64,000 nt of DNA from Azospirillum melinis (GTDB lineage Bacteria; Pseudomonadota; Alphaproteobacteria; Azospirillales; Azospirillaceae): the NCBI RefSeq assembly GCF_013340935.1, contig NZ_WHOS01000007.1:1-64000 (forward strand). The letters run 5' to 3'. How positions within the stretch are numbered: position 1 is the stretch's first letter; every line of letters starts with the position of its first letter. A program made the translations under genes and the position numbers. The notes below the pieces were generated by a model. That model did no database searches. It saw only the letters and a list, made by a program, of their open reading frames with translations, and was not told the origin of the DNA. Of the stretch, positions 16,951 through 26,080 are shown piece after piece.

Positions 16951-17925
16951 GTGGCGGTAGCCGTGCCGGTCCTGCTGCGGCATGCCGGGCAGCGCCTCGC
17001 CACCACCCTGCTGGTGCTGGCCGGGGCGGTCGCCCTGCTGTTCGTGCTGACCCTGTTCATCTCCGGCAACCCGGCGCAGGTGCTGCTCGGCCCCCGCGCC
17101 ACGCCGGAGGCGGTGCAGGCCTTCACCCAGGCGATGGGACTCGACCGTCCGGTGCACGAGCGCTTCGCCCTGTTCGTCTGGAACGTGCTGCACGGCGATC
17201 TCGGCACCGACGTGGTGTCGGGACGCCCGGTGGCGGCGCTGGTGGCGGAGGTGCTGCCCTACACCGTCACCCTGACCCTGTCGGCCATCGGCATCGCCGT
17301 GCTGTTCGGCGTGCCGCTCGGCTGCTACGCGGCGACCCACCCCGGCAGTGCCGTGGACCGCGCGGCGGCGGTTGTCAGCATCGGCTTCATCGCCATCCCG
17401 AACTTCGTGGTGGCGATCCTGCTGCTGATGGTCTTCTCCATCTGGCTCGACTGGTTCCCGGTCCTGGGCGTCAGCCGGTCGGGGGACGTCGGCGACCAGC
17501 TGGCACGGCTGGCCCTGCCGGCGGTGTCGCTGGCGCTCGGCTGGATCGGCTACATCGCCCGGCTGCTGCGCGCCTCGCTGCTGGAGGTGCTGGGCGAGCC
17601 GCACATCCGCACGCTACGCGCCTATGGCGTGCCGGACCGGGTGATCGTCTACAAATACGCCCTGAAGCCGGCGGCGATCCCGACGGTGGCGATCCTGGGC
17701 CTCGGCGTCGGCCGGCTGCTCGGCGGCGCCATCTTCGCCGAGATCGTCTTCGCCCGGCCGGGCATCGGCACGCTGGTCTACGACGCGATCTCCTCGCGCA
17801 ACTACCCGGTGGTGCAGGCCTGCGTGCTGGTGGTGGTGGCGCTGTTCACCCTGACCAACCTGGCTGTCGATCTCAGCTATGCCTGGCTCGACCCGCGCAT
17901 CCGCCGGGCGGGGGACACCCGATGA
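16951..17925 (+). CDS. ABC transporter permease, DppB-like
   Basis: 324 aa with a GTG start 2 bases after the binding protein stop. N-terminal membrane segment (LATTLLVLAGAVALLFVLTLFISGNP), the HGDLGTDVVSGRPV motif of DppB/OppB proteins, and an EAA loop around RTLRAYGVPDRVIVYKYALKPAA followed by FARPGIGTLVYDAI. About six membrane segments. Its last four bases overlap the ATG of the next permease. It acts in the inner membrane with the DppC-type protein as the translocation pore. Confidence 0.93.
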   Translation: MAVAVPVLLRHAGQRLATTLLVLAGAVALLFVLTLFISGNPAQVLLGPRATPEAVQAFTQAMGLDRPVHERFALFVWNVLHGDLGTDVVSGRPVAALVAEVLPYTVTLTLSAIGIAVLFGVPLGCYAATHPGSAVDRAAAVVSIGFIAIPNFVVAILLLMVFSIWLDWFPVLGVSRSGDVGDQLARLALPAVSLALGWIGYIARLLRASLLEVLGEPHIRTLRAYGVPDRVIVYKYALKPAAIPTVAILGLGVGRLLGGAIFAEIVFARPGIGTLVYDAISSRNYPVVQACVLVVVALFTLTNLAVDLSYAWLDPRIRRAGDTR

Positions 17926-18782
17926 TCGGTGTTCTGAACCGCATCTGGCGCGATCCGGGCGGGCGCGCCGGGCTGCTGCTGGTCGCGGCGGTGCTGCTGC
18001 TCGGGCTGGCCGGGCCGTGGATGGTTCCCCATGACCCCAACAAGCTCAGCATCCTGGCCCGCTTCTGCGGGCCGTCGGCGGCGCATTGGCTCGGCACCGA
18101 CCATCTCGGCCGCGACCTGCTGAGCCGGCTTGCCGACGGCGGGCGGGTGGCGCTGCTGGTGGCGCTCTCGACCATCGCCGTGGCGCTCGCCGCCGGTACC
18201 CTGCTCGGCATCGCCGCCGCCTATGCGCCGCCGGCGGCGGAGCGGGCGATCCTCGCCGTCTTCGACATCGTCAGCGCCTTTCCCAGCCTCGTCTTCGCGC
18301 TGGCGGTGGTGGCGCTGATGGGGCCGGGGCTGGACAAGGTGATCCTGATCGTCGCCGTGACGCTGGTCCCGCATTTCGGCCGGGTGGCGCGGGCACAGAC
18401 GCTGAGCCTGCGCAACAGCCCTTTCCTGGAGGCCGAGCGCGTGCTGGGCGCCTCGCCGCTGCGCATCGCGCTGCATCATCTGGTGCCCAACATCCTGGGG
18501 CCGCTGGTGGTGCTGGCCAGCATGGACGTGCCCGTCGTCATCACCATCGAGGCGGGCCTGAGCTTCCTCGGCGTCGGGGTGCCGCCGCCGCGGGCGAGCT
18601 GGGGAACGCTGCTGCATGACGGCTACATCACGCTGTCGCAATCGCCCTGGCCGGTGATCGCCGCAGGTGCTGTGCTGACGCTGGCGACGCTGGGCTTCAC
18701 CCTGTTCGGCGAAGCGCTGCGCGATGCCCTGGATCCCAAAGCGGATCCTAAAGCAGATCCGAAGCTGAGGACCGAACCGTGA
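17922..18782 (+). CDS. ABC transporter permease, DppC-like
   Basis: 286 aa. Contains HWLGTDHLGRDLLSRLADGGR, the DppC/OppC hallmark, and the EAA loop in FLEAERVLGASPLRIALHHLVPNILGP. ATGA overlap with the preceding gene and GTGA overlap with the following ATPase gene show tight translational coupling. The C-terminal tail is an oddity: the last residues are a short tandem repeat of Asp-Pro-Lys-Ala encoded by three near-identical 12-base units (about 18736-18768), probably from replication slippage. Confidence 0.93.
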   Translation: MIGVLNRIWRDPGGRAGLLLVAAVLLLGLAGPWMVPHDPNKLSILARFCGPSAAHWLGTDHLGRDLLSRLADGGRVALLVALSTIAVALAAGTLLGIAAAYAPPAAERAILAVFDIVSAFPSLVFALAVVALMGPGLDKVILIVAVTLVPHFGRVARAQTLSLRNSPFLEAERVLGASPLRIALHHLVPNILGPLVVLASMDVPVVITIEAGLSFLGVGVPPPRASWGTLLHDGYITLSQSPWPVIAAGAVLTLATLGFTLFGEALRDALDPKADPKADPKLRTEP

Positions 18783-19765
18783 CCGCTTCCCCACAAGAGG
18801 CGGAGCCGCTGATCGCCATCCGCAACCTGTCGGTTTCCTTCGCGACCGGCGCCGGCCCGGCAGACGTGCTGCGCAACGTGTCGCTGGACCTTGGGCGCGG
18901 GCGCGTCGTCGGGCTGGTCGGGGAATCCGGTTCGGGGAAATCGACCCTGGCCTCGGCCATCCCGCGCCTGCTGCCGCGCAACCTGTCGCGGCTGGAGGGC
19001 TCGATAGCCTATGGCGGGCGCGACCTGCTGGCCTTGCCCGACCACGAGCTGGCGGCACTGCGCGGCACCCGCTTCGCGATGATCTTCCAGGACCCGATGG
19101 CGGCGCTGAACCCGGTCTTTCGCATCGGCACCCAGCTGGTCGACCTGCAACGCGCCAAGCGCCCGAAGGAAAGGCGCGGTGCCCTGCTGGCGCGGGCGGC
19201 GGCGATGCTGGCCCGTGTCGGCATTCCCGACGCCGAACGCCGGCTGTCCAATTACCCGCACCAGTTCAGCGGCGGCATGCGCCAGCGGATCATGATCGCG
19301 GCAGCCCTGCTGGCCGAACCCGACCTGCTGATCGCGGACGAGCCGACGACTGCGCTCGACCCCACCATCGAAGGGCAGATCGTCGCCCTGATCGAGGAGC
19401 TTCGGCAGGATTATCGCGGCACCATCCTGCTGATCGCCCACAGCCTGGGGCTGGTGTCGCAGCTGTGCGACGACGTGGCGGTGCTCTATGCCGGCACGGT
19501 GGTGGAGAGCGGTCCGGCCGCCGCCGTGCTGGGCGATCCCCGCCACCCCTACACCCGCGCCCTGCTGGCCTGCGAGATCGGCGCCGGCGTCGCCCGGCGC
19601 GCCACGCTGGCCTCGATCCCCGGCGAGGTGCCGGACGCGACGCGCCTGCCGCAGGGCTGTGTCTTCGCCCCGCGCTGCCCGCAGGCGGCGGAGCCCTGCC
19701 GTGCCGCGGTGCCGCCGTTGCGCGCGCTCGGCGGCGGCCGATCCGTCGCCTGCACCCTGGTCTGA
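18779..19765 (+). CDS. ABC transporter ATP-binding protein, DppD-like
   Basis: 328 aa with a GTG start overlapping the previous stop. Walker A is GESGSGKST, the signature is FSGGMRQR, Walker B is [13 protein letters not shown], and the switch His is in AHSLG. The C-terminal oligopeptide-transporter domain has the cysteine-rich stretch [19 protein letters not shown], which in relatives binds an iron-sulfur cluster. It energises the Dpp-type importer together with the DppF-like protein encoded 11 bases downstream. Confidence 0.94.
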   Translation: MTASPQEAEPLIAIRNLSVSFATGAGPADVLRNVSLDLGRGRVVGLVGESGSGKSTLASAIPRLLPRNLSRLEGSIAYGGRDLLALPDHELAALRGTRFAMIFQDPMAALNPVFRIGTQLVDLQRAKRPKERRGALLARAAAMLARVGIPDAERRLSNYPHQFSGGMRQRIMIAAALLAEPDLLIADEPTTALDPTIEGQIVALIEELRQDYRGTILLIAHSLGLVSQLCDDVAVLYAGTVVESGPAAAVLGDPRHPYTRALLACEIGAGVARRATLASIPGEVPDATRLPQGCVFAPRCPQAAEPCRAAVPPLRALGGGRSVACTLV

Positions 19766-19776
19766 GGAAACTGGCC

Positions 19777-20745
19777 GTGAATCATCCCCTGCGGTCGCTC
19801 GCCCTGCTGTCGCTCGATGGTCTGTCGCTGAATTACGGCACCGTCCCGGCGGTGCGCGCGGTGTCGTTCGACCTCCATCCGGGAGAAACCCTGAGCGTGG
19901 TGGGGGAGAGCGGCTCCGGCAAATCCTCGCTGATCCGCACCGCGCTGGGGCTGGTGCCGCCGACGGCGGGAACGGTGCGCTTCGACAGGCGCGGCCTCGG
20001 GGACCTGCGCGGGCGCGAGGCGAAGGCGTTCCGCCGCGACGCCCAGATGATCTTCCAGGATCCGGCCGCCGCCCTGTCGCCGCGCATGACCGTCCGCACT
20101 CTGCTGACCGAGCCGCTGCGCATCCATGGCGTGGCGGAGCGGTCGGCGTGGCCGGGCGTGCTCGACCTGCTGCGCCGGGTCGGACTGCCGGAGTCGGTGC
20201 TGGAGAAGCATCCGCACCAGATCAGCGGCGGTCAGGCGCGCCGGGTCGGCATCGCCCGCGCGCTGGTGCTGCGGCCGCGCCTGCTGGTCGCCGACGAGCC
20301 GACCGCCGGCCTCGACCTGTCGGTGCAGGGCGACATCGTCAATCTGCTGGTCGATCTCCAGCGCGATTTCGGCCTGACCATCCTGATGGTGTCGCACAAT
20401 CTCGACGTGGTGCGCGCCATGTCCGACCGGGTGCTGGTGCTCTATCTTGGCCGTGCGGTGGAGGTTGGGCCGGCGGAGCATGTGCTGAACGCCCCCGCGC
20501 ACCCCTATACGCGGGCGCTGCTGGCGGCGGTTCCCCGCTTCGATCCCGGCAACCGGCACCGCGCGCCGCCCCTGCCCGGCGAGGTGCCCAGTCCGCGCAA
20601 CCCCCCGTCCGGCTGTGCCTTCCACCCCCGCTGCCCGCTGGCCGATGCGCGCTGCCGCACCGAGGAGCCGGCGGAACGCATCCTGACCGACGGGCGCCGC
20701 GTCGCCTGCCATAAACCCCTGCTCGCCTCCCTGGCGGCAGCGTGA
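19777..20745 (+). CDS. ABC transporter ATP-binding protein, DppF-like
   Basis: 322 aa from a GTG at 19777, preceded by GAGGAAA. Walker [10 protein letters not shown], signature ISGGQARRVGIARAL, Walker B LLVADEPTAGLD, switch His in SHNLD. The C-terminus again has the oligopeptide domain with GCAFHPRCPLADARC. It pairs with the DppD-like ATPase. The next gene, the ornithine cyclodeaminase homologue, follows at once, so the importer and a metabolic enzyme share an mRNA. Confidence 0.93.
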   Translation: MNHPLRSLALLSLDGLSLNYGTVPAVRAVSFDLHPGETLSVVGESGSGKSSLIRTALGLVPPTAGTVRFDRRGLGDLRGREAKAFRRDAQMIFQDPAAALSPRMTVRTLLTEPLRIHGVAERSAWPGVLDLLRRVGLPESVLEKHPHQISGGQARRVGIARALVLRPRLLVADEPTAGLDLSVQGDIVNLLVDLQRDFGLTILMVSHNLDVVRAMSDRVLVLYLGRAVEVGPAEHVLNAPAHPYTRALLAAVPRFDPGNRHRAPPLPGEVPSPRNPPSGCAFHPRCPLADARCRTEEPAERILTDGRRVACHKPLLASLAAA

Positions 20746-20759
20746 ACGGAGTTCCCGCG

Positions 20760-21764
20760 ATGGCGGACATCAGCATTTCCTACCTGAACGGCCCGGACGT
20801 CGAACGGCTGGCGCTGACCGATGACGAGATCCTGGCGGCGGTGGAGCAGGCGCTCCACGCCCAGGGCAGCGGCCGGACGGTGATCGAGCCGCGCGTCCAC
20901 CTGATCCCTGAAAGCTCGGCCAAGGGGCATTTCAACGTGCTGCGCGGCGTGGTGAAGCCGCTTGGCGTCGCCGGGGTCAAGGTGGTTGGCGACTTCGTCG
21001 ACAACTACAAGCGCGGCCTGCCGTCGGAGATGGCGGTGCTGAACCTGTTCGATCCCGAGACCGGGATGCCGAAGGCCTTCATCGACGCCACCGGCATCAC
21101 CGAGATGCGCACCGGCGCCGTCACCGCGCTGGGGGCCAAGCATCTGGCGCGCAAGGACAGCCGGATCCTCGGCCACATCGGCGCGCGCGGCACCGCCTAT
21201 TGGAACGTCCGGCTGCTCGACCGGCTGTTCGACTTCGACGAGATTCGTGTCCTTTCGCGCCGTCCCGAAAGCCGCGACGGCTTCGCCGAGCGGCTGTCGC
21301 GCGACCTCGGCAAGCCGGTGGTGGCGACGGAGGATTGGGAGACCTGCGTGCGCGGCGCCGACATCGTGGTCGAGGCCTCGCGCCTGCCGGAACCGGCGCC
21401 GCTGCTGAAGACCGGCTGGATCGCCAAGGGGGCGCTGGTCGTGCCCTACGGCACCATGAGCGCGGTCGAGCTGTCGTTGACCGACATCATGGACAAGATG
21501 GTGGTGGACGACTGGGGCCAGTGCCGCAAGGGGCTGCCCTTTGGCGCGCTCCGCGCCCATGTCGACAGCGGCCGGCTGAGCGAGGAGAATTTGCATGCCG
21601 AACTCGGCCAGATCGTCGCGGGCCTGCGGCCGGGCCGCGAAAGCGACGAGGAGACCATCCTGTTCTGGCATCGCGGCCTCAGCCTCAGCGACATCGCGCT
21701 CGGCCATGCGCTGCTGGAGAAGGCTGCCCGGCTGGGCGTCGGGCAGACTCTTCGTTTTGCGTGA
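20760..21764 (+). CDS. Ornithine cyclodeaminase / mu-crystallin family protein
   Basis: 334 aa from the ATG preceded by GGAG 9 bases upstream; a GTG at 20742 overlapping the ATPase stop would add six residues. Family features: EPRVHLIPE, the substrate-binding GVAGVKVVGDFVDN, EMRTGAVTALGAKHLA, and a Rossmann segment ILGHIGARGTAYWN that replaces the usual GxGxQA. It probably binds NAD(P) and acts on an imine or amino acid; members deaminate ornithine to proline or reduce cyclic ketimines. As the last gene of the Dpp-type operon it probably modifies the imported compound. The departure from GxGxQA makes true ornithine cyclodeaminase activity uncertain. Confidence 0.85.
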   Translation: MADISISYLNGPDVERLALTDDEILAAVEQALHAQGSGRTVIEPRVHLIPESSAKGHFNVLRGVVKPLGVAGVKVVGDFVDNYKRGLPSEMAVLNLFDPETGMPKAFIDATGITEMRTGAVTALGAKHLARKDSRILGHIGARGTAYWNVRLLDRLFDFDEIRVLSRRPESRDGFAERLSRDLGKPVVATEDWETCVRGADIVVEASRLPEPAPLLKTGWIAKGALVVPYGTMSAVELSLTDIMDKMVVDDWGQCRKGLPFGALRAHVDSGRLSEENLHAELGQIVAGLRPGRESDEETILFWHRGLSLSDIALGHALLEKAARLGVGQTLRFA

Positions 21765-21781
21765 TCGCCCTTTCGTTCCGA

Positions 21782-22723
21782 TCAATGGGTGAAGGGGTGG
21801 GGCGGCTGGTGGTGCGGCGTGAACAGATAGCGCCGGGCCACCTCGCCGTACCCCCGGTAGACCAGACCGCTGTTGCGGGCGATCAGTGCGCTCCGGTTCG
21901 CACGGTAATAGGCGGGGATGGCGTACCAGGGCAGGTCCGGCCGCAGATGATGGACGACATGCAGGTTGTTGTGGAGGAACAGCAGCCCGAACAGCGGCGC
22001 GCGCTCGACGATGGCGGTGCGGTGGTCGCTGTCCCCGGCGGCGCGGTGCTCGGCGAAGGACCGGACCAGGGCCAGGGCGAAACCGGGATAGACATAGAGC
22101 AGCGCATAGGCCCAGAGCGGAATCCCGCAGACCAGCGTCACCCAGGCGGCGACCACCCCTGCTGCCGCGCCATGTGTCAGCCAGATGGTCCAGGCTTCGC
22201 GGTCGCCGCGCGCCAGCAGGACGGCCTCGCCGCGCAGGAAGCTGGCGATGGCGAGGGCCGGGCCGATGGTCAGGCGGCCGGCCAGCGTGTTGTCGACCCG
22301 CAGAAGGGTCCGCGCCAGCGGACCGCGCGCCGCCCAATGCGCCGGGGTGACGTAACGGGATTCCGGATCCTCGACCGGATCGGTCAGCCACTCCTCGCGG
22401 TGATGGGTGGTGTGCTGCTGACGGTAGCGCTCATAAGGAAGCCAGAGGCTGAGCGGGGCGAAGCCCAGCGCCGCATTGATCCTCGCCGAGCGGGTCGGGT
22501 GGCCGTGGATGACCTCATGCTGCAACGACATGTGCCAGGCGATCAGCCAGGACCCCAACGGCAGCACCACCCACCAGGGCAGGGCATGGTCGAACCATGT
22601 CAGCAGTCCCCAACCCCCGTAAATGACCAGCGCCAGAATCCAGGTCGGCGCTTCCGGCAGGCTGCGCAAGCGTGCCCGTCGGCTGGAGGAGGGCACGGCC
22701 ACGTCGATCATAGAATTCACCAT
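21782..22723 (-). CDS. Membrane fatty acid desaturase family protein
   Basis: 313 aa integral membrane di-iron enzyme. The three histidine boxes are HEVIHGH, HTTHH and HNNLHVVHH, in the order and spacing of the family, between membrane segments. The start could be the Met at 22723 or the one four codons later; neither has a clear ribosome site. It is convergent with the cyclodeaminase gene (17-base gap) and stands alone. Members desaturate or hydroxylate acyl chains, carotenoids or related lipids; I cannot assign the substrate. The promoter carries the AATAGGAAAT element 37 bases upstream, shared with several transporter operons. Confidence 0.9.
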   Translation of the reverse strand: MVNSMIDVAVPSSSRRARLRSLPEAPTWILALVIYGGWGLLTWFDHALPWWVVLPLGSWLIAWHMSLQHEVIHGHPTRSARINAALGFAPLSLWLPYERYRQQHTTHHREEWLTDPVEDPESRYVTPAHWAARGPLARTLLRVDNTLAGRLTIGPALAIASFLRGEAVLLARGDREAWTIWLTHGAAAGVVAAWVTLVCGIPLWAYALLYVYPGFALALVRSFAEHRAAGDSDHRTAIVERAPLFGLLFLHNNLHVVHHLRPDLPWYAIPAYYRANRSALIARNSGLVYRGYGEVARRYLFTPHHQPPHPFTH

Positions 22724-22759
22724 ATGAATTGGTTGTTCATTCTTAAACTATATCTCATT

Positions 22760-22769
22760 AATAGGAAAT
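22760..22769 (-). promoter_or_regulatory. AATAGGAAAT element upstream of the desaturase gene
   Basis: An exact copy of the 10-mer at 3687-3696 and 10920-10929, located 37 bases upstream of the desaturase start in a 235-base AT-rich divergent gap. Seven bases with partial similarity to ATACTTG (ATATCTC, 22750-22756) sit at the same 5-base spacing. It may serve the desaturase, the amino acid importer at 22959, or both. Confidence 0.4.
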
Positions 22770-22958
22770 GACGCAATGGAGCGTGAGCTGAGCCGTGGAG
22801 CCGCATCCATCGGCGTTGCGTAGCGGACCGGCGCTCCCGAAACGGCGGATAAAGCACATTAAAAAATTGCTAAATACCAGAATTCACATGATACATACGC
22901 TTTTATGTTGCGAAACAACAAATCCGCCGATAACCCTTGGGAAAAGGGAGTGCAGAAC

Positions 22959-23834
22959 ATGGATGAAGTTAAGATTCAGCGGCGCAGGGCGCTCGGTGCG
23001 ATCATGCTGACAGGTGCGGGGGCCGGGGCCTCGCTGGTCGCGGTCACGCCGGCACCGGCGGCGGCGCAGCAATCCGCCGATACGCTCCAGCAGGTTCGCA
23101 ACCGCGGCGAACTGCGGATCGGAACGCCGCCGGGCGAGCCCTGGTTCTTCAAGGATCAACGGTCAGGCGAGTGGAAGGGGATCGGCTGGGGCGCCGGTGT
23201 CGCCCTGGCCGAGGAACTCGGCGTCAAGCCGGTCGCCGTCGAGACGACCTGGGGTACCGCGGTCGCCGGCCTCCAGGCGGGGCAGTTCGACGTGTTGTTC
23301 GCCATGGACGCGACCCCCCAGCGTGCGCTCGCCGTCGATTTCCCGGTCCAGCCGATGTTCTATTATGCGCTGGGCGTCCTGGCCCGCGACGGTCTGGCAG
23401 CGAAGAGCTGGAGCGACCTCGACAAGCCCGATGTGCGCATCGGCGTCGTGCTCGGCACCTCGCCGGACCGCGAACTGACCGTGCGCCTGACCAATGCCAA
23501 GCTGGAGCGCTTTCCCAACATCGACGAGGTGGGGGCCGCTTTCGTCTCCGGCCGTGTCGACGCGGTCTCGCTGTTCCATCCGGCGCTGGTCATGCTGCGC
23601 AGCCGCGTGAAGCGCGGCACCGTGCTGCTGCCCGACCCGGTCCGTGCCGCCTCGACCAGCGCCGGCGTGCGCCGCGACGTGGACAAGTCGTGGCGCGACT
23701 GGGTCGGCATCGCCATCCAGTCGCTCTATGAGTCGGGCCGGATCCAGAAGATCTACGAGGAGTTCCTCGCCTTCCGCGGGATCGATCCCAAGGAGGCTCC
23801 GGCCCTCGTGCGCGAGCAATGGTCCCGGACCTGA
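22959..23834 (+). CDS. Amino acid-type ABC transporter substrate-binding protein, SBP_bac_3 family
   Basis: 291 aa from the ATG preceded by GGGAG at 8 bases. The N-terminus has QRRRALGAIMLTG followed by a hydrophobic region and AAAQQ, a probable Tat signal. The mature part starts with LQQVRNRGELRIGTPPGEPWFF, typical of polar amino acid binding proteins. It is the first gene of the operon with two permeases and an ATPase (23905-26038) and an MmgE/PrpD gene. Substrate specificity cannot be read from the sequence. Confidence 0.92.
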   Translation: MDEVKIQRRRALGAIMLTGAGAGASLVAVTPAPAAAQQSADTLQQVRNRGELRIGTPPGEPWFFKDQRSGEWKGIGWGAGVALAEELGVKPVAVETTWGTAVAGLQAGQFDVLFAMDATPQRALAVDFPVQPMFYYALGVLARDGLAAKSWSDLDKPDVRIGVVLGTSPDRELTVRLTNAKLERFPNIDEVGAAFVSGRVDAVSLFHPALVMLRSRVKRGTVLLPDPVRAASTSAGVRRDVDKSWRDWVGIAIQSLYESGRIQKIYEEFLAFRGIDPKEAPALVREQWSRT

Positions 23835-23904
23835 CCTAGTCATCCGCCCCCGGCCGGTCCGGGGGCGGTCTCGCAGCGCAGGAACGGGAGCGCAGGAACG
23901 CCTT

Positions 23905-24576
23905 ATGGGCTATGTCTGGGATTTCTTCGCCGTTGCCCGCAATGCCGACATCCTGCTGGCCGGGCTGGGCCAGACGCTGCTGCTGTCGGTCTGCGGCATC
24001 GCGGTGGGGGTGGCGATCGGCGGCGTGCTGGCGGCAATGCGCCTGTCGGGCCGGCGGACGCTGTCCTGGCCGGCGCTGGCCTTCACCGAATTCTACCGCA
24101 ACACGCCGCCGCTGGTGCATTTCTTCTGGTTCTTCTACGGCCTGCCGATGGCGTTCGGGCTGACGCTGCCGCCTTTCGCCGCCGCCCTGGCGGCGCTGGG
24201 CGTCCAGTCCGCCGCCTTCTTCGCCGAAGTGTTCCGCGGCGGCATCCTGTCGGTCGAGACCGGCCAGTGGGAGGCCGGCCGGGCGCTCGGCATGGGGCGG
24301 GCGCGGCTGATGCGGCGGATCATCCTGCCCCAGGCCGCCCGCCGGATGGCTGCGCCCTTCGTCGAACGCAGCTTCGAACTGGTGAAGACCACGACGCTGG
24401 CCGCAGCGCTGGCTTTCCACGAGACGATCTACAGCGCCATGGTCATCGTCACCCAGACCTACCGCCCTCTTGAGGTCTACACGGTGGTCGCCGGACTGTT
24501 CTTCATCGTCCTGTTCTCCGCCAGTCAGGTCGCGGAGTGGCTGGAGGCCCGCGGCCGCCGGGCGGGAGCGCGCTGA
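23905..24576 (+). CDS. Polar amino acid-type ABC transporter permease (HisM/GlnP family)
   Basis: 223 aa, start MGYVWDFF. The family features are FTEFYRNTPPLVHFFWFFYGLP and the EAA loop GQWEAGRALGMGRARLMRRIILPQAARR. About five membrane segments. A short 70-base gap follows the binding protein gene, and 2 bases separate it from the second permease, with which it forms a heterodimeric pore. Confidence 0.92.
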   Translation: MGYVWDFFAVARNADILLAGLGQTLLLSVCGIAVGVAIGGVLAAMRLSGRRTLSWPALAFTEFYRNTPPLVHFFWFFYGLPMAFGLTLPPFAAALAALGVQSAAFFAEVFRGGILSVETGQWEAGRALGMGRARLMRRIILPQAARRMAAPFVERSFELVKTTTLAAALAFHETIYSAMVIVTQTYRPLEVYTVVAGLFFIVLFSASQVAEWLEARGRRAGAR

Positions 24577-24578
24577 CC

Positions 24579-25259
24579 ATGCCGACGATCACGATGCCGG
24601 AGCTTCAATTCGGCGAGGTCTTCGCCAACATCGACCTGCTTCTCGAAGCCTGCGGCCTGACGCTGGCGCTGTGGGCGGTGGCGCTCGCCGCCGGCCTGTC
24701 GGGTGGCCTGCTCGTCGGCCTCGCCCGCATCTCGCCACGGCGCTGGATCGCATGGCCGGCGCGCGGCTATGTCGAGCTGTTCCGCAACACGCCGGTGCTG
24801 GTCCAGCTCATCTGGTTCTACTACGCGCTGCCGGTGCTGAGCGGCATCCAGCTGCCGGCCTTCGCCGCCGCGGCGCTGGCCCTGAGCCTGAACGCCTCTG
24901 CCTATTGCGCCGAGATCTACCGTGGCGGAATCCAGTCGGTTGCGGCCGGGCAATGGGAGGCGGGGCGGGCGCTCGGCATGGGGCGGCTGCGGCTGCTGCG
25001 CCGCATCATCCTGCCCCTGGCGGTGCGGCGCATGGTGCCGGCCTTCACCAACCGCGCGGTCGAACTCGCCAAGAACACCTCGGTCGCCTCGATCATCACC
25101 GTGCACGAACTGATGTACACCGCAAGGCTGTTCAGCAGCCAGAACTACATCCCCATGGAAACCTTCACCGTCGTGGCCATGATCTATTTCCTGCTGATCT
25201 ACCCCTTCACGCTGGCATCCTACGCGCTGGAACGGCGCTTCGCGGCGGGACGGGCATGA
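24579..25259 (+). CDS. Polar amino acid-type ABC transporter permease (HisQ/GlnP family)
   Basis: 226 aa, start MPTITMPELQF with GGGAG upstream. YVELFRNTPVLVQLIWFYYALP and the EAA loop GQWEAGRALGMGRLRLLRRIILPLAVRR are diagnostic, and the ELAKNTS segment follows. It is a partner of the preceding permease and its stop overlaps the ATPase start (ATGA). Confidence 0.92.
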   Translation: MPTITMPELQFGEVFANIDLLLEACGLTLALWAVALAAGLSGGLLVGLARISPRRWIAWPARGYVELFRNTPVLVQLIWFYYALPVLSGIQLPAFAAAALALSLNASAYCAEIYRGGIQSVAAGQWEAGRALGMGRLRLLRRIILPLAVRRMVPAFTNRAVELAKNTSVASIITVHELMYTARLFSSQNYIPMETFTVVAMIYFLLIYPFTLASYALERRFAAGRA

Positions 25260-26038
25260 CCGTGGCCGGCGACGTCGTGTTGCAGGTCGAGGATCTGCAC
25301 AAGAGCTTCGGCTCCACCGAGGTGCTGAAGGGCATCGACCTTTCGGTGCGCCGGGGCGAGCGCATCGCGATCCTCGGTTCCAGCGGGTCGGGCAAGAGCA
25401 CGCTTCTGCGCTGCCTGAACGTTCTGGAGATGCCGACCAGGGGGCGCCTGATCCTCGACGGGGAGGCGGTGGGCAAGCCGGCGGCCGGCGGCGGCACCCG
25501 CTATCGCGAGGCCGAGCTGAACCGCCTGCGGGCGCGGGTCGGCATGGTCTTCCAGCAGTTCAACCTTTTCCCCCACATGACCGCACTGGAGAATGTGATG
25601 GAGGGGCCGCTGTCGGTGCTCGGCCGCTCGCGGGCCGAGGCGCGGAGGACGGCGCAGCGGCATCTGGAGCGGGTCGGCCTCGGCGGCAAGGCGGAGGCCC
25701 ATCCGGCCCGCCTGTCCGGCGGCCAGCAGCAGCGCGTCGCCATCGCCCGCGCCCTGGCGATGGACCCCGAAGTGCTGCTGTTCGACGAGCCGACCTCGTC
25801 GCTCGATCCGGAGTTGGTGGGGGAGGTGCTCGGCGTCATCAACGACCTGTCGGAGGACGGGCGGACCATGCTGCTGGTGACGCATGAGCTGGGCTTCGCC
25901 TACCACTTCGCCACCCGCATCCTGTTCCTGCACGAGGGCCGCATCCTGGAGGACGGCCCGCCCGAGCAGGTGCTGAAGTCCCCGCGCGAGGAGCGCACGC
26001 GGCGTTTCCTCGACCGTTTCACCGCCTTCCGATTCTGA
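25256..26038 (+). CDS. Polar amino acid-type ABC transporter ATP-binding protein (GlnQ/HisP family)
   Basis: 260 aa. Walker A GSSGSGKST, Q-loop FQQFNLFPHMTALENV, signature LSGGQQQRVAIARAL, Walker B VLLFDEPTSSLD, switch His in THELGF. The FQQFNLFPH stretch is typical of the GlnQ/HisP subfamily. It completes the importer of this operon. Confidence 0.95.
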   Translation: MTVAGDVVLQVEDLHKSFGSTEVLKGIDLSVRRGERIAILGSSGSGKSTLLRCLNVLEMPTRGRLILDGEAVGKPAAGGGTRYREAELNRLRARVGMVFQQFNLFPHMTALENVMEGPLSVLGRSRAEARRTAQRHLERVGLGGKAEAHPARLSGGQQQRVAIARALAMDPEVLLFDEPTSSLDPELVGEVLGVINDLSEDGRTMLLVTHELGFAYHFATRILFLHEGRILEDGPPEQVLKSPREERTRRFLDRFTAFRF

Positions 26039-26080
26039 CGGTTCGCCCATGCAACCCGTTTCCACGCCGATGCGCACGCC

